This document shows positions 12,104 through 23,109 of a stretch of DNA of 64,000 nucleotides, in pieces. This stretch comes from Gordionus sp. m RMFG-2023 (Eukaryota; Nematomorpha; Gordioida; Chordodea; Parachordodidae). Under the pieces are notes generated by a model, which saw only the letters and a list, made by a program, of their open reading frames with translations, was not told where the DNA came from and ran no database searches. Numbering within the stretch: the stretch's first letter is position 1; each line of letters begins with the position of its first letter. The position numbers were made by a program, and so were the translations under genes. Where the stretch lies: assembly GCF_954871325.1 (NCBI RefSeq), contig NC_088775.1, positions 28,745,561 through 28,809,560 of the forward strand, in the 5' to 3' direction.

Positions 12104-12895
12104 AAAGGTCTCCCTGATTATTTTTTAGTAATTTTTCCCTCCGATACGATAACAATGCGTTAACAATATTTATTTTAAATTTGATAATGCAAGATATACT
12201 ATATTTTACAAATTTTGAGTTATATATGGGCGCATTATCCTTAATTATTAGTGAATTCAACGGCAAAATGGATGATAATTCATCCAGGTAAGCTTTAAAT
12301 TTTATTGCTGTAATGGTACCCAAAACCAATACCTTTTCCCCCTTGAAGGAGGGAGTTTGACGGATGGCCTCTTACCCATAGGCCCATCCATAGTAAGAAA
12401 TGACGTGAGAATTCTAAATAGAATATATATTGAAATGACATGTTCACATTTTTAGGCAATATTCTTTACAGATATTGATAACATCTGGGGAATTCCGTCT
12501 CTCGAGTTCTTTTCCAACCCTTTTTCAGCTCCATCCTATTGATTTAATGAATCTATCAAGATATTCCCGAATCACTCATTATGAGATGAGGTAGTAAATT
12601 TTCCACTATATTTCTTATCGTAAATCCATTATTACGTTCTATTAGCTGTATAATTTTATTCAATTCTGTTTATGGCTATTGCAATTTTTTCCTGACTCCA
12701 ATTGCTATATTTCTTTTGTGGTTTATGATAGGTATCAGAGTTTATTGTAGAATTTATTTGATTGGGTAAAGAATTATTTGTTATACCAAATAAAACAAAA
12801 TTTGAAATATTTTGAGAATAAGATGGTTCTTCCTGTGAGGAAAAATCTAAAAGATTATATATAATAAACAATATAATGTTAATTGGTACCAACAT
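12104..12895 (-). pseudogene. Tc1/IS630-type DDE transposase remnant
   Basis: On the minus strand the pieces come in the order expected for a Tc1/IS630-like transposase. An N-terminal helix-turn-helix-like stretch (KYSNWSQEKIAIAINRIE, about 12710-12655) is followed by an ERRNSPDVI-like segment (about 12500-12450), and then by the catalytic region near 12330-12190 with FKGEKVLVLGTITA and a second-Asp motif, KDNAPIYNSKFV. The LPPYSPxLNPIE part that would hold the final acidic residue is not recognisable. The frames do not connect, with at least three interruptions. It is a DNA-transposon relic unrelated to the hAT fragment beside it. Confidence 0.65.
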
Positions 12896-12974
12896 GTAGA
12901 TGTAGAAAGATCTAAGAGACCGGAGATAGTGACTCAGCTAAAAACCTGCTCGTTTCAGCAAATAAATTCTAAAA

Positions 12975-13145
12975 TGATCATAACGATTATGACAATTGTC
13001 ATTTTTCTATGGTACATCCTCTTTTAATTTTAAACATGTTTACAATATATTATTTTATATTTTTGCTTCAAAATAATTCAAAAAAGATTAAAAATAACGA
13101 TTATGACAATTGTCACTTTTCTATGGTAGATCTCTACTGAAATTT
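12975..13145 (-). repeat. Inverted units of the TGACAATTGTCA satellite
   Basis: Two units matching 9840-11160 lie here in opposite orientation (AACGATTATGACAATTGTCA, then reversed CTATGGTA). Together with the direct block they flank about 1.8 kb that contains the hAT and Tc1 remnants. Confidence 0.85.
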
Positions 13146-13479
13146 AACGCTATAAATAGGCTTACAATTAAAAATTATAATTCATTAATGGGCTGGAAAT
13201 AATTTATTAAATTAATTATATTTTATGAAACCCATCTTTGCCATAAAAAAGTGTGATATGCATTAGAAATGATTCAGTGAAAAGGAATAATGTGGGATTC
13301 TTGTTTTTTCTTAAGCGCCATCATCATTTAAAATGTATTAACCTTTTCCTTAAATCCCATAAAAAAGTTGAATAACATAACAACAGCCCACAAGCCTTCT
13401 ATATAAAGTTGAGATATTTGATTGAACATTTCATATTAAAATATATATCTTTTATAAGATTAAGGAATCCTAGAATATG

Positions 13480-13605
13480 AATCAACACCACCCGCTGTCC
13501 GTTAACATTTTTTATAAAGGTTTTTAGACCAACACCTTTTAACCCAGCCAAGCCCGTCAGCTTTTGTGCTAGTCCGAGCAGATCTCTAGCCAAGATTTGT
13601 CTACT
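13480..13605. other. GC-richer block of unknown nature
   Basis: The base composition is clearly richer in G+C than the surroundings. A minus-strand frame (13593-13399) reads MARDLLGLAQKLTGLAGLKG before turning into AT-rich sequence. I recognise neither a protein nor an RNA. It might be an exon or a SINE fragment. Confidence 0.25.
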
Positions 13606-14520
13606 AATCCTTTATATACTATGACATGGCAAATTATTCCTGCAGTGAATAAATTATATCTCATTTTTATCAAAAAATGGTCCGCCGAATCTTAAAATTT
13701 TTTTATTTATTTTATTAAGGTGTAGTGGCGATGATGGTGGCAAGTTCGGAAAGGACTGATAAATTTTAAAAATCGAAGAAACAATATTTCATGATAAATA
13801 TTAAATATCTTCCATTTATATCAATTTTAATATAATAAATTTTGAGAATAAAGCCAGAAAATATATCAAAATTATAATAAAATAATTAATAACACTAATG
13901 GCTATGGTCGATGACCTACCTTTTTCTTTTTACCTATTTAATTTTTTGATACCTTTATATCGTTCGTTAGCTAACTCATTCATTTGATGATTTCTAGGGA
14001 TTACAATTAATCTTCCCGAAATCCCCCCATATTTAATTAACTTTCAACAATACCTTTAAAACTCGATGTTATTCTATTATATATGCTATGTATGCCCTTT
14101 TTGCCGCTAATACTTGGTTTTAAATAATACTCTTGAAAAAATTATAATATAAAAGGTTATTAATGATAAAAAAAATATAAAAAGCTAATATGGGAAATTC
14201 GTTTTTGTGATAGTGATATAAAGATATAGATTTTTTTAAAGGCAAAGTGATTGTAAAAAAAAAATGAATATATTTTTGTTTAAAAAAATCGTAATCTTCT
14301 ACTAAAAGATTATATTTCACACATACGTGATTATATAAAAGCTGGAAAAAAAGTAATAAATTAATTTGCTATAATAGTATTTTTGAAAAAGTTGCGTTTT
14401 TTTTGAACGAGTAAAGCTCGTCAGATTTTAAGGTACCGTTTTCAGAACTGAATAAAAGTGTCAAATTGTCAACTTACTAATCGATGTTTTATGTAATAAA
14501 TATAATTTATTTTTTAAAAA
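13606..14520. other. AT-rich stretch, presumed intron or intergenic
   Basis: Nothing recognisable was seen. If the exon at 14527-14987 is real, this lies in its first intron. Confidence 0.4.
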
Positions 14521-14526
14521 ATTAAC

Positions 14527-14987
14527 CTATTAGCTTCTTCCAGTTTGGCCAGCAGGACCAAATCTTGATCAACAAATATGGAGTCATCTTCCATGAGCAT
14601 TAATCCTTGGTAAACCGGGTCCAGCTTGGACTGTTCCTCCCCGTCGCCCATTCGAGCCACTCCTATCTTTTCCCCATTCTCCTCCAAATCATTCTCTCCA
14701 CTTTCTTCCGAATGAGCTTTCCCATTTTTGAGCATACATATTTTCCCCGCCTCGTTGAGAGCCGTATCGCTGTCCGAGTTATCGCTCCCGTTGAAAAAAT
14801 TCCGGTTTTCGAATCCGTTAACAACCAAGATGGAGAGATTTTTTTCATCGTCATCGCCAATGCCCCCGTGACGGCCTGAGCGGGTGGTGGCGTTGATTAT
14901 CGCCGGTTTCGCTGTATAGGCCGGTTGCCCGTTAAAATTGGCAGTGAATGATTTGGGGTCCACTTCATCGTGGGAGATCTCGAGCAT
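14527..14987 (-). CDS. Probable first coding exon of a host gene, product unknown
   Basis: The 461-bp open segment stands out by its near-balanced base composition and varied codons in a roughly 75% AT background. It starts at ATG (14987) with an in-frame TAA six codons upstream and no acceptor-like AG between them, so the start is credible. It ends in CTAATAG|GTTAAT, a plausible donor at 14526. The protein is hydrophilic and acidic, with clusters such as GDDDEKN, GSDNSDSDTA, SEESGENDLEENGEK and EDDSIFVDQDLVLLAKLEEAN. There is no signal peptide, membrane segment or zinc motif. The last ~15 residues look helical. I do not recognise the family; it may be a disordered N-terminus. No downstream exon was identified, so later exons may lie far away beyond inserted elements. 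Confidence 0.6.
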
Positions 14988-17900
14988 AGAACCGGGTTTA
15001 AGTTAAAAAATGATGGTAAATTTAGACCAATGGATAATATATATTTTTAACCCTAAAAAAGGAGTAAGAGTTGGGTGGACTCTAGTTTGTTGAAAAATTG
15101 TAAACGAATCGAATTTCTTTCTTTAAATAAATCAATGTGCAGAGTCAATTGCTGGAATTTGATAATTTCTTTAAAAAAATCATGAATATAAATACAAAAC
15201 ATTAATTAGTTAAAAAAAATTATACCATTTTGTTTCGAGAATATCAATATGAACCTTATCAAAATTTATATAATATAATTAATATACTCTACTTATTAAT
15301 TTTAAAAAAATTAAAAAATGTTACAAATTTACAATATTTACATATAAATTTTGATCGTGTTATTTAAAACGTTAAAGAATAGAATATAGATATTATATAA
15401 TAATTTTATTTATATTTATTATTTTTTAATATAATCATATTTTTTTAAAAAACAATATTTATTTCAAATTCAAAATAGAAAATAATCGAAATCAACTTAA
15501 TAAATTGTAAATTCTAATTTTTTTAAAAAAATAAACTATATTTTCAGAAAATTTAAACTAGATGTTAAATAAGGGTAATTGAACCTGTGGACATCTAAAT
15601 TCTAAATACCGGAAAATGGTTTTAAAATAACCCTCTGTGCCGTTTTTCAGGGTGCAAAATGGAAAGTTAAAAACTAGTGGGGGTGGGGCGGAGTTTGCAA
15701 TTTAAGACTCGAGGGGTAATTCATATGGAGGAATGGGAAGGAGCAATAGGGAAAAATAGGCATGTTGAACTGAAAACCCTATCAATCGCTGATTAAAAAC
15801 GCATTCATCTCAATATTATTTAAATAGAAATAAAATCAATTAAGTCTTATTCCTCTCAAAGACAAAATAATTAAAAAATTTATTAGGAAACACGCACCAG
15901 TTCCCTTTGCCGCCTTTTTTAAAAGCAATCAGATCCTTAACCCCACCCCACTCCCTCTTATTTTAATCCATGAGCCCCCCCCCCACCACCACCTTAGCAG
16001 CACTTTGAACTTAGTAATATAATTTATTAACTAATGTATTTTGCTTTCTTTTAATAGAAAAATAATAATTTTAAATTTTATTTTTTGCCGCAAAAAAAAG
16101 GTCAAGGATAAAAGTTTTATTTTGAACAAAATAAATTATTAAATTAATATTTTGCATAAATGTATTATATTACGTATCATATTAATATTGAATTATTGAT
16201 AGATATTTTTAAAAGTGTGCAAGTGTGTATGTATAAATACTCAGTCAGTAGGCTAGCAACAATACCAATATTTTAATACCAACATCTTTTTGGTTTATAA
16301 AATCGGATATTGCGACAGTTTCTAAAAACAATAACACCTAGTGTCAATACCAGTAATTGGGCAAATACAAATATTATTCAAAATTTAAATTAAAACAAAT
16401 ATCTTATATGTGGATTTATTTACTAAATTTTTTTGGTCTTCATTTTGTAGATAACGCTAAAAATATCTTATGTTTAATTTACCTCAAGTGATATATTATT
16501 TGTTTTGAATTTACCGCAAAAATATTTTGGGGCAATTATTGGTACAATAATTAAGATTAAATAATATATCGATATCTTATCTACACTTATTAGATAACTT
16601 TAGCATCTGTGATAACAATATTTTTGTGTCTATGGAAATAATATCAATTTATTTAAGATATCGTATTTGAAGTCAAAAATCTTTAAAAAAAATCAAAACT
16701 TAAATAATTTTGACTATGAAATTTTTTTCTAATTTACAAGGAGAATCATGCAGCTAACTCAAGAGTTTTAATAATAAAAAATAATAAATATATATTTATT
16801 TAAAAAATTACTGATCTTTGACACTCGACTTTTGTTATGGATGGAAAAGGAAGGGTTGTGATAAGGAAATTTTTACCACATTTACATGAATGAAAGTGAA
16901 GGGGGGGGGGGAATACGATGTTAATTTCAACATTATATTATATAGTTTTTTTATAATAAAAAGAAGATTTTTTACGTTTATTCATTTATTTCATGTAAGA
17001 AATCTATTTGTATTATATACCACACTTCATTATTTGATAATAATTTTAAATTCATTTGTGAATAAATGAAATGACATTTTATTTTTAAATATTTTTACAA
17101 GAGCCTGAACGGAGGAAAAAAATATCAGATAATAGCATAATTTTTGTTTCATCTTATTCCTTATTTCTTCCTTCTATTTTTTATTCATTCCATTTATTTT
17201 TGTTTTACACAGTGAGACGCGCAATAATACAAACTAACCCTTAATCTTGAATCTGTTATTTATAAGAAAAGACAAAGCAAACAGAATTATAGTAAAAGAA
17301 CCTAGAACCTAAATTTACCTTTAATTATATTTTTTTAAACTAATTATTTTTACTTCTAATTATTAGAAGCTTCTTATCGAAAACAATTTATAGAATTATA
17401 TTATATAAATTCGAATAGAAAATAATCGGCAAATCATTACCTGTTCGAAGTAAAATTAAGCTGAGGAATCGATGACACATAATTATTATATATGTCGCGC
17501 CCTTTGAAGTGTTCAATATGACACATTATATTACAACTCCTTCTAACATATCCCCCCCCCAATATAATTAATCGTAAATTATTTATTAATTTTTTATTAA
17601 AGTCAAGTAATTCAATTCATTCGAGTTTATTAAATTTTATAAATAAATTTTGATAAGAAACTTATAAAAAAACATAAAAATATGCTATAAATTATAATAT
17701 ATATATAAATAAAAGGTAATCAAGAGCGAAGGTGTCAAAAATGTCACTATAAAAGATAAGAAGGAAGGGCAAGGGGGGGGGGGGGTTATAAAGGATGATA
17801 AAAATGGTTATGATTTTTTTTCAAAAAAAGGATATTAAAAAAAACATAATTTCCTTGAATGGGAATGGGAAACCATTCTTCTAACTGGGTGAAAAATCTT

Positions 17901-18150
17901 GGAAAATAAGAAAATAATAAGATATCTTTTAAGGTTTCGTTATTTAAAAAAAAAATTGACTTAAACCCAAACCGATCATTTGGGGGTGGGGGGGAGGGGG
18001 GTCTGCTCGCACCGCAAGGGCTGGCGGATTCTTTTTCATATAAGTTTTTGTGATTGAGATGAAAAAATTATGGCATATTAAGCAACACCAATATTATATA
18101 TGCCTTAACGAAAAAGATTATAATATAATCTTATTATCGGCTTGACGATG
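14988..18150. other. Long AT-rich gap with homopolymer G/C runs
   Basis: No gene or transposase fragment is recognisable. Scattered runs of 8-13 G or C occur (near 15975, 16900, 17550, 17775 and 17990), a recurrent oddity of this genome that in several places marks ends of hAT-like elements. No matching inverted ends were found here. Confidence 0.5.
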
Positions 18151-18227
18151 AATTAAAAATTTCGGAGCGAGTTCGAGCTAAAAAAAAAATTATAAAAATT
18201 TCGGAGGAGATTGAAGTTGGCGGTCTC

Positions 18228-18330
18228 CCCTGCATTCACATCACATAGCGCGAATATTCGGCGAAGTAAACTAAATATGCTGTGTTTTTGTATATTTCGC
18301 CGCGAATTAGCGCTAAATGTGAATGCAGGG
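18228..18330. repeat. ~103-bp palindromic MITE-like hairpin
   Basis: The ends CCCTGCATTCACAT and ATGTGAATGCAGGG are perfect inverted copies. The complementarity continues inward (TAGCGCGAATATTCGGCGAA against TTCGCCGCGAATTAGCGCTA) with a short insertion and a ~25-base loop. Frames on both strands are shadows of the hairpin. The target duplication is not clear. Confidence 0.75.
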
Positions 18331-18960
18331 AAATCAGGCAATCAATTTGTGGACTTAACATGTGTCAACTTTAAAAACGAGGTCAGAGATGGATGATGGA
18401 CAAGGCATGACAATCAAAATGAAGGCTAATGATAATATACCACATCGTCGGACAACATATAATATTTAAACAAATTTTATTTTATTAAACTATTTTTATT
18501 AACCCCCTTCCAGTTGATTTCAGAAAAAAAGGGATCTAACCTTCTAAACCACAGCTATCATTTAAAAATTGATATTCTTTTCTGTGTAAGGATAATTGGC
18601 GTGTTTTGCTTCTTATAATCATTACTCGAAAACCAGTCAGCCAATAAAGATGATGAATAATAAGAGATAACACATATAAAATGAACCTCTGGCGAGTCAT
18701 CTACAGAAAAGATTAACTAAAGTTTTTTTGTCCAGCGACTACAGCCTTCGTTTATTTTTCGAAAAATTATATAAGCTCATCCTCTTCGCGAAATATGTCA
18801 ATGGTTTTTTTAAAAAACAGTAAAAATATTATCATGTAATGCATCTATCCCTGAAGATTTTAGCTCAGTGAGCCAAGCTTTAACTAAAAAATCGTTTTAT
18901 CCACCATGAATTATGAGTAAAATGAATTTCTTAATAGACCTAGGGATAAATTTTAATGTC

Positions 18961-19169
18961 TAGTTGTTATTAAAAAGCCAGATTGGGTCAATTTTTGAAA
19001 ATGGCCCGATTAAGATTATAATCAAAATAATTTTATGTAAGTCTGGAAACTTATCGTAGATGGCAGAAATATTTGGATATCTATCTCGAGGCTTACATAA
19101 TATTATTTTGGTTAAAATCTTAATCGGAGTTTTTTAAAATCGACTTAATTGGGCTTCTTAACAACACTG
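18961..19169. mobile_element. hAT-type MITE, TAGTGTTGTTAA family, diverged
   Basis: The left end is TAGTTGTTATTAAAAAGCC and the right end GGGCTTCTTAACAACACTG, imperfect inverses of the family ends seen intact at 62426-62621. The middle contains TTATGTAAGTCTGGA and its inverse, as in the copy at 19539. An 8-bp target duplication is not convincing. Confidence 0.65.
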
Positions 19170-19538
19170 CTAATTATCATACCAGATCAATTAACAAATG
19201 TTCATAGGAGTACGCAGGGGGAAAATCAGTTCCCCCTTGATGAATTCTCAAGTTTCCTTCAATAAAAATAATACCTCTATAATACCCCCTCCCCCGTCTT
19301 TTCCAAAAAAAATAAATATAACATGTAGTTATAAACAGCAATTTTATAAAAAATATAAGTATAAGTTAACAATTCTTTAAAATAATGACTATAGAAATGT
19401 TTCAGAGAAGAAAAGGTTTTAAAAAAATAAACTGAAACCAAAATTATTTTTAGAAAATAATCAAATGCTTATTAACAAAAGGCCTAAGACTCTCCGTTAA
19501 AATTTATGAAGGAAACCATTGAAAAGCCCCCCCCCCAC

Positions 19539-19699
19539 TAGTATTGTTAAAGGCCCTATTAAGATTTTAATAAAAAAGTTATATTATGTAAGCCTGGAGA
19601 TTTTGATTTGCCAAATCTCGAATCTTACATAATATTATTTTGGCTAAAATCGTAATCAAACTGTTAAATCGGCCCAAATCGGGCTGTTTAACAACACTA
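19539..19699. mobile_element. hAT-type MITE, TAGTGTTGTTAA family
   Basis: The left end is TAGTATTGTTAAAGGCC and the right end GGGCTGTTTAACAACACTA. The interior carries inverted TATGTAAGCCTGGAGA and TCGAATCTTACATAA arms. It lies between two poly-C tracts (CCCCCCAC and CCCCCCCC), which may be its target duplication. Confidence 0.75.
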
Positions 19700-20274
19700 C
19701 CCCCCCCCCCCATCCATAAAAATTCTATTTACGTGTATATCAGTTCAAGGGCTTAAAACATTGTGCAGGTGAGCGGGCGAGTTAATTCAAAACAATAAAC
19801 GGGTGAGCGTTCAACCCCGTCCATTGCATACCTCAGTGCCATAGTCATGAATCAGGATAGAAAGGTCATTCAAATTTTATTGAATAACTTGTGGGGCGAG
19901 GAAGGGGGAGGTTATGATATTTTAGGTCGGATTAAAAATAATTATTTATCATTGCTATCATTTTATATTTCAATGTGATTATTTGTCATTAAATAAAATT
20001 TATATTTAAATTATATAGTATATATTTATACTAATAAATGTGGAATTTAATTTTAATTATGTTAATATTAAACATGGAGCCGGAGGTAACATTACCATTA
20101 AATTATAGGCCCGAGGCCCGAAAAATATGAAAGTTATGTTTCCTTCCTATACTTCAGTTTTTTTGCATAATCGAATATCACATTTATAAAATAAATTTCA
20201 AAAAATTTAGGAGTTTGAAAATATTCTCATTTATTTTGTAATTAATACAATAGATATAAAACATCATTAAATTA

Positions 20275-21777
20275 TAGTGTTGTAAACAACGAAGTTCGTT
20301 TTGAACCGTTGGTGAACGAAGTTTATTTTTGAACGTGTTCGTGAACGAAGTTCGTTTTGAATGCGTTCGTGAACGAAGTTCGTTTTTTTTGAAAAAATGA
20401 TGAAGGGCGTTTCTTTTATTTTTGACGAACTTTGATCGTGAACGCGTTTCTTTTTTATGACGAACGTGTTCAAATTTAACGTTCCTTCAATTTTAAAACA
20501 CCTTTTATTTTTATTTATATGAAAAATTTAATATTTTATAAACAACTGTTTTTCCTTTTCACATTTCAATTTTTTTTAACACACCATTATTATAGTTTAT
20601 TAATTTGAATATTATTGTTTATATTTTAATTTAATAGATTAACATAGGCATGGATATTATTATTTCATCATCAACATCTGATTCTAAAAATTCAAAATCA
20701 GATTAATTAACATTACCATTATGATAAATGTTTTACAGTAAAATTCTATATTGTAGGAACTAATTCAATACTTTCAAATATAAACGGTGCCCAAAAAGTA
20801 TTATATAAGTTTTAAAATCTTCAAGTTCCAATTTAAAACGACATTTGATTGTAATATTACTTATTTTATATAATATTACTAAGTAAAATCATTTTTGAAG
20901 AAAAAATGCATTTGGGCTATTTGACCCCAACAATAACGATAGTTATTTTAAAATTAAAAAAAATTAGTGGTCTAAAATATGAACAACCATTGATAGACAC
21001 CGTATTAAATGGGATTAATAAAAGGTATTAAGCCTATCACTATCAAATTAATAACATATTTTATTTTTTTAAAGATTTGAACATATATATATGAAGACTC
21101 AGTATGTTCTTTCTGCAATTATACATCCAGTTATTTAAACTTCAACGGCCATAAATAAAACTTCCACAGAACGAACATTTAAAAAATAAACTTATCGCGT
21201 TATTGAAAAAATGCATAATCCTAGAAATGATAATGCAAGAACTGTTAATTTCGAGATATCCTTTTTTTAACAAGGAAGTAGAGGATGGATTGGAAGAGGA
21301 TAACTTATCTCACTTTTTTACAGCAAAGGACAAAATAAATGTTTTTAATAAATTCCCAGAGTTAAAAGAGTTTTTTATTAAGTATAATATCGCAATCCCC
21401 TCATCTGCCCCTGTAGAGCACGTTTTATAGTTAATGCAGTACTAACTGCCAAGCGTTCCTGTATATCAAATGAAAATTTTGAAAAACTAATTGTTATTAA
21501 AAATTAATAAGAAAATTTTTTTATAAAAATATCTTTTTTTCACTATATTATATTGTATTTATAATTATATTATAAAAATTAAACTATAATATATTGTGTT
21601 ATAAAAACTATAAAACATTTATTTAAATATTAAATTAAATTTTTAAAAAAATTTATCATAAAATTTTGACCGAACGTGAACACGTTCCTTTTTTTAGAAA
21701 GTGAACGTGAACGCGTTCGATTTTTGTCAATGAACGTTGAATGAGTTCGATTTTTCTTAGAAATGTTTACAGCACTA
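20275..21777 (+). mobile_element. 1.5-kb hAT transposon with perfect 8-bp target duplication
   Basis: The termini TAGTGTTGTAAAC and GTTTACAGCACTA are near-perfect inverses. TTAAATTA occurs on both sides (20267-20274 and 21778-21785), the 8-bp duplication expected for hAT. Subterminal repeats based on GAACGAAGTTCGTT, itself palindromic, occur several times in 20285-20480 and again as GTGAACGCGTTCG-like copies in 21680-21765. The only coding trace is a transposase C-terminus, so the element is an internally deleted derivative. Confidence 0.9.
21203..21510 (+). pseudogene. hAT transposase C-terminal region
   Basis: An open frame (21203-21430) encodes a C-terminal part of a hAT transposase: the segment before dimerisation (FPELKEFFIKYNIAIPSSAP, then VEHVL) with the Glu expected in the catalytic triad. 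The next conserved block, LTAKRSCISNENFEKL, continues at about 21440-21500 in another frame, so there is a frame change near 21430. The N-terminal zinc finger and catalytic Asp residues are missing. It lies inside the 20275-21777 element in the same orientation as its ends require. Confidence 0.85.
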
Positions 21778-22249
21778 TTAAATTATCAAAAATTTTACTG
21801 AATATTTAAATTTATTGCATAAACATTAAAATATAGAATATAATTTTTAAAAAAATTGAGTTTGAGATTTGTTTACTGTATGCTTAATTTTTTTAAAAAA
21901 ATCGGCCCACGGGTCCCAACGGGCAATGAGCCGTGTCCAAATCGAAAAAAATTGCCGCCGGACCATGGGCGGACTTGGGGCCAAAAAATCTCGATTTTGC
22001 AAATTTATCCTAAATATAATAGGTTGCTAGAAATCCTTTTTCTTAAAAAAATATGTAAAGCCGTTAACACTACATATCCTTGTAGGTAAATTTTTCCAAA
22101 TTTTTTCCCCAGAAATGTGTTTATTTTAGGTCCTTTATCGTTATCTAAAAGTTCAAATTTTAATCTTTATAAGATACAAGTTTTTTCATCACATTGGGGT
22201 ATATTTGAACATTCCCAAAAACATCTACATGAGTTGTCAACTTTACTAT

Positions 22250-23100
22250 AAAAAGTAACGCCGTTATATTTCGCAACACTCTATAAAAAATATTGATACG
22301 TTACTTTGTTTTAAAAAGTATTAAAGTCATTACTATGAAAAAAATTGAATTGTTTTCCTTTTACCAATCGATATATATTATCTAATTCGGAATTTGAAAT
22401 AAATTGTTGGACAGAATATTTTTTACACGTTATGATTCCATAAATATATTAATAATCAATTTTTTTCAACTATTTTAATGCTGATTTTTTAAAATTTCTA
22501 AGATCTTTGTCTCTCAACACCTCTTTTGCTGTATAGAACATTTGTTCAATAGGTGATGAGGGTGGCAAGGATGTACTATATTTTATCAATGTCATACTTC
22601 CAAAGTTTCAAAATTTTTAAGATCTTCTTTTGGCAAATGATAGCATAATTAGTGAAATTTTGACATTTAGATAATATTTGTTTGACTAAAATCTTGATCT
22701 AGCTGTCTTTTTAGTTGGTGAAATTGAGATAAAACAGACATCTTCCTCACAAAAATTTTTTTTTTCCCATCTTAGAAATGAGCCTTGTCACAAATCCTCT
22801 CCATATATGCCTTATTATCAATATTTTTCATCAAAAATAAATCAAATAATGTTTATTTTATTCATTTACCCTAAAAGAAATTTGCATAATAAGCAGTACA
22901 CTCTTATTTAACTGACACCCAATGGAGAAATAAAAAAATAACAGCTTTGCAATTTTTTATATAAATATTATACCTAAACACGATTAAAATATACTAATAT
23001 TAAAATATAAAGAACATAAAAAGTAGCAAGTTACTTTAATGCTTTACTTTTTCCCAATAGTAATGGCAAACAACTTTAATTTTGTTATACAGCACTATTA
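22250..23100 (-). mobile_element. Degenerate hAT element with transposase C-terminal trace
   Basis: On the minus strand about 22610-22480 encodes STSLPPSSPIEQMFYTAKEV followed by LRDKDLRNF, a diverged hAT dimerisation segment. The flanks carry GTTACTTT / AAAGTAAC motifs, typical of the CAGTGTTGCC...GTAACG class of hAT ends, near 22250-22330 and 23020-23090; the right end reads ATACAGCACTA. The exact ends and the target duplication (possibly TTATATT) are uncertain. Confidence 0.55.
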
Positions 23101-23109
23101 TATTATGAA

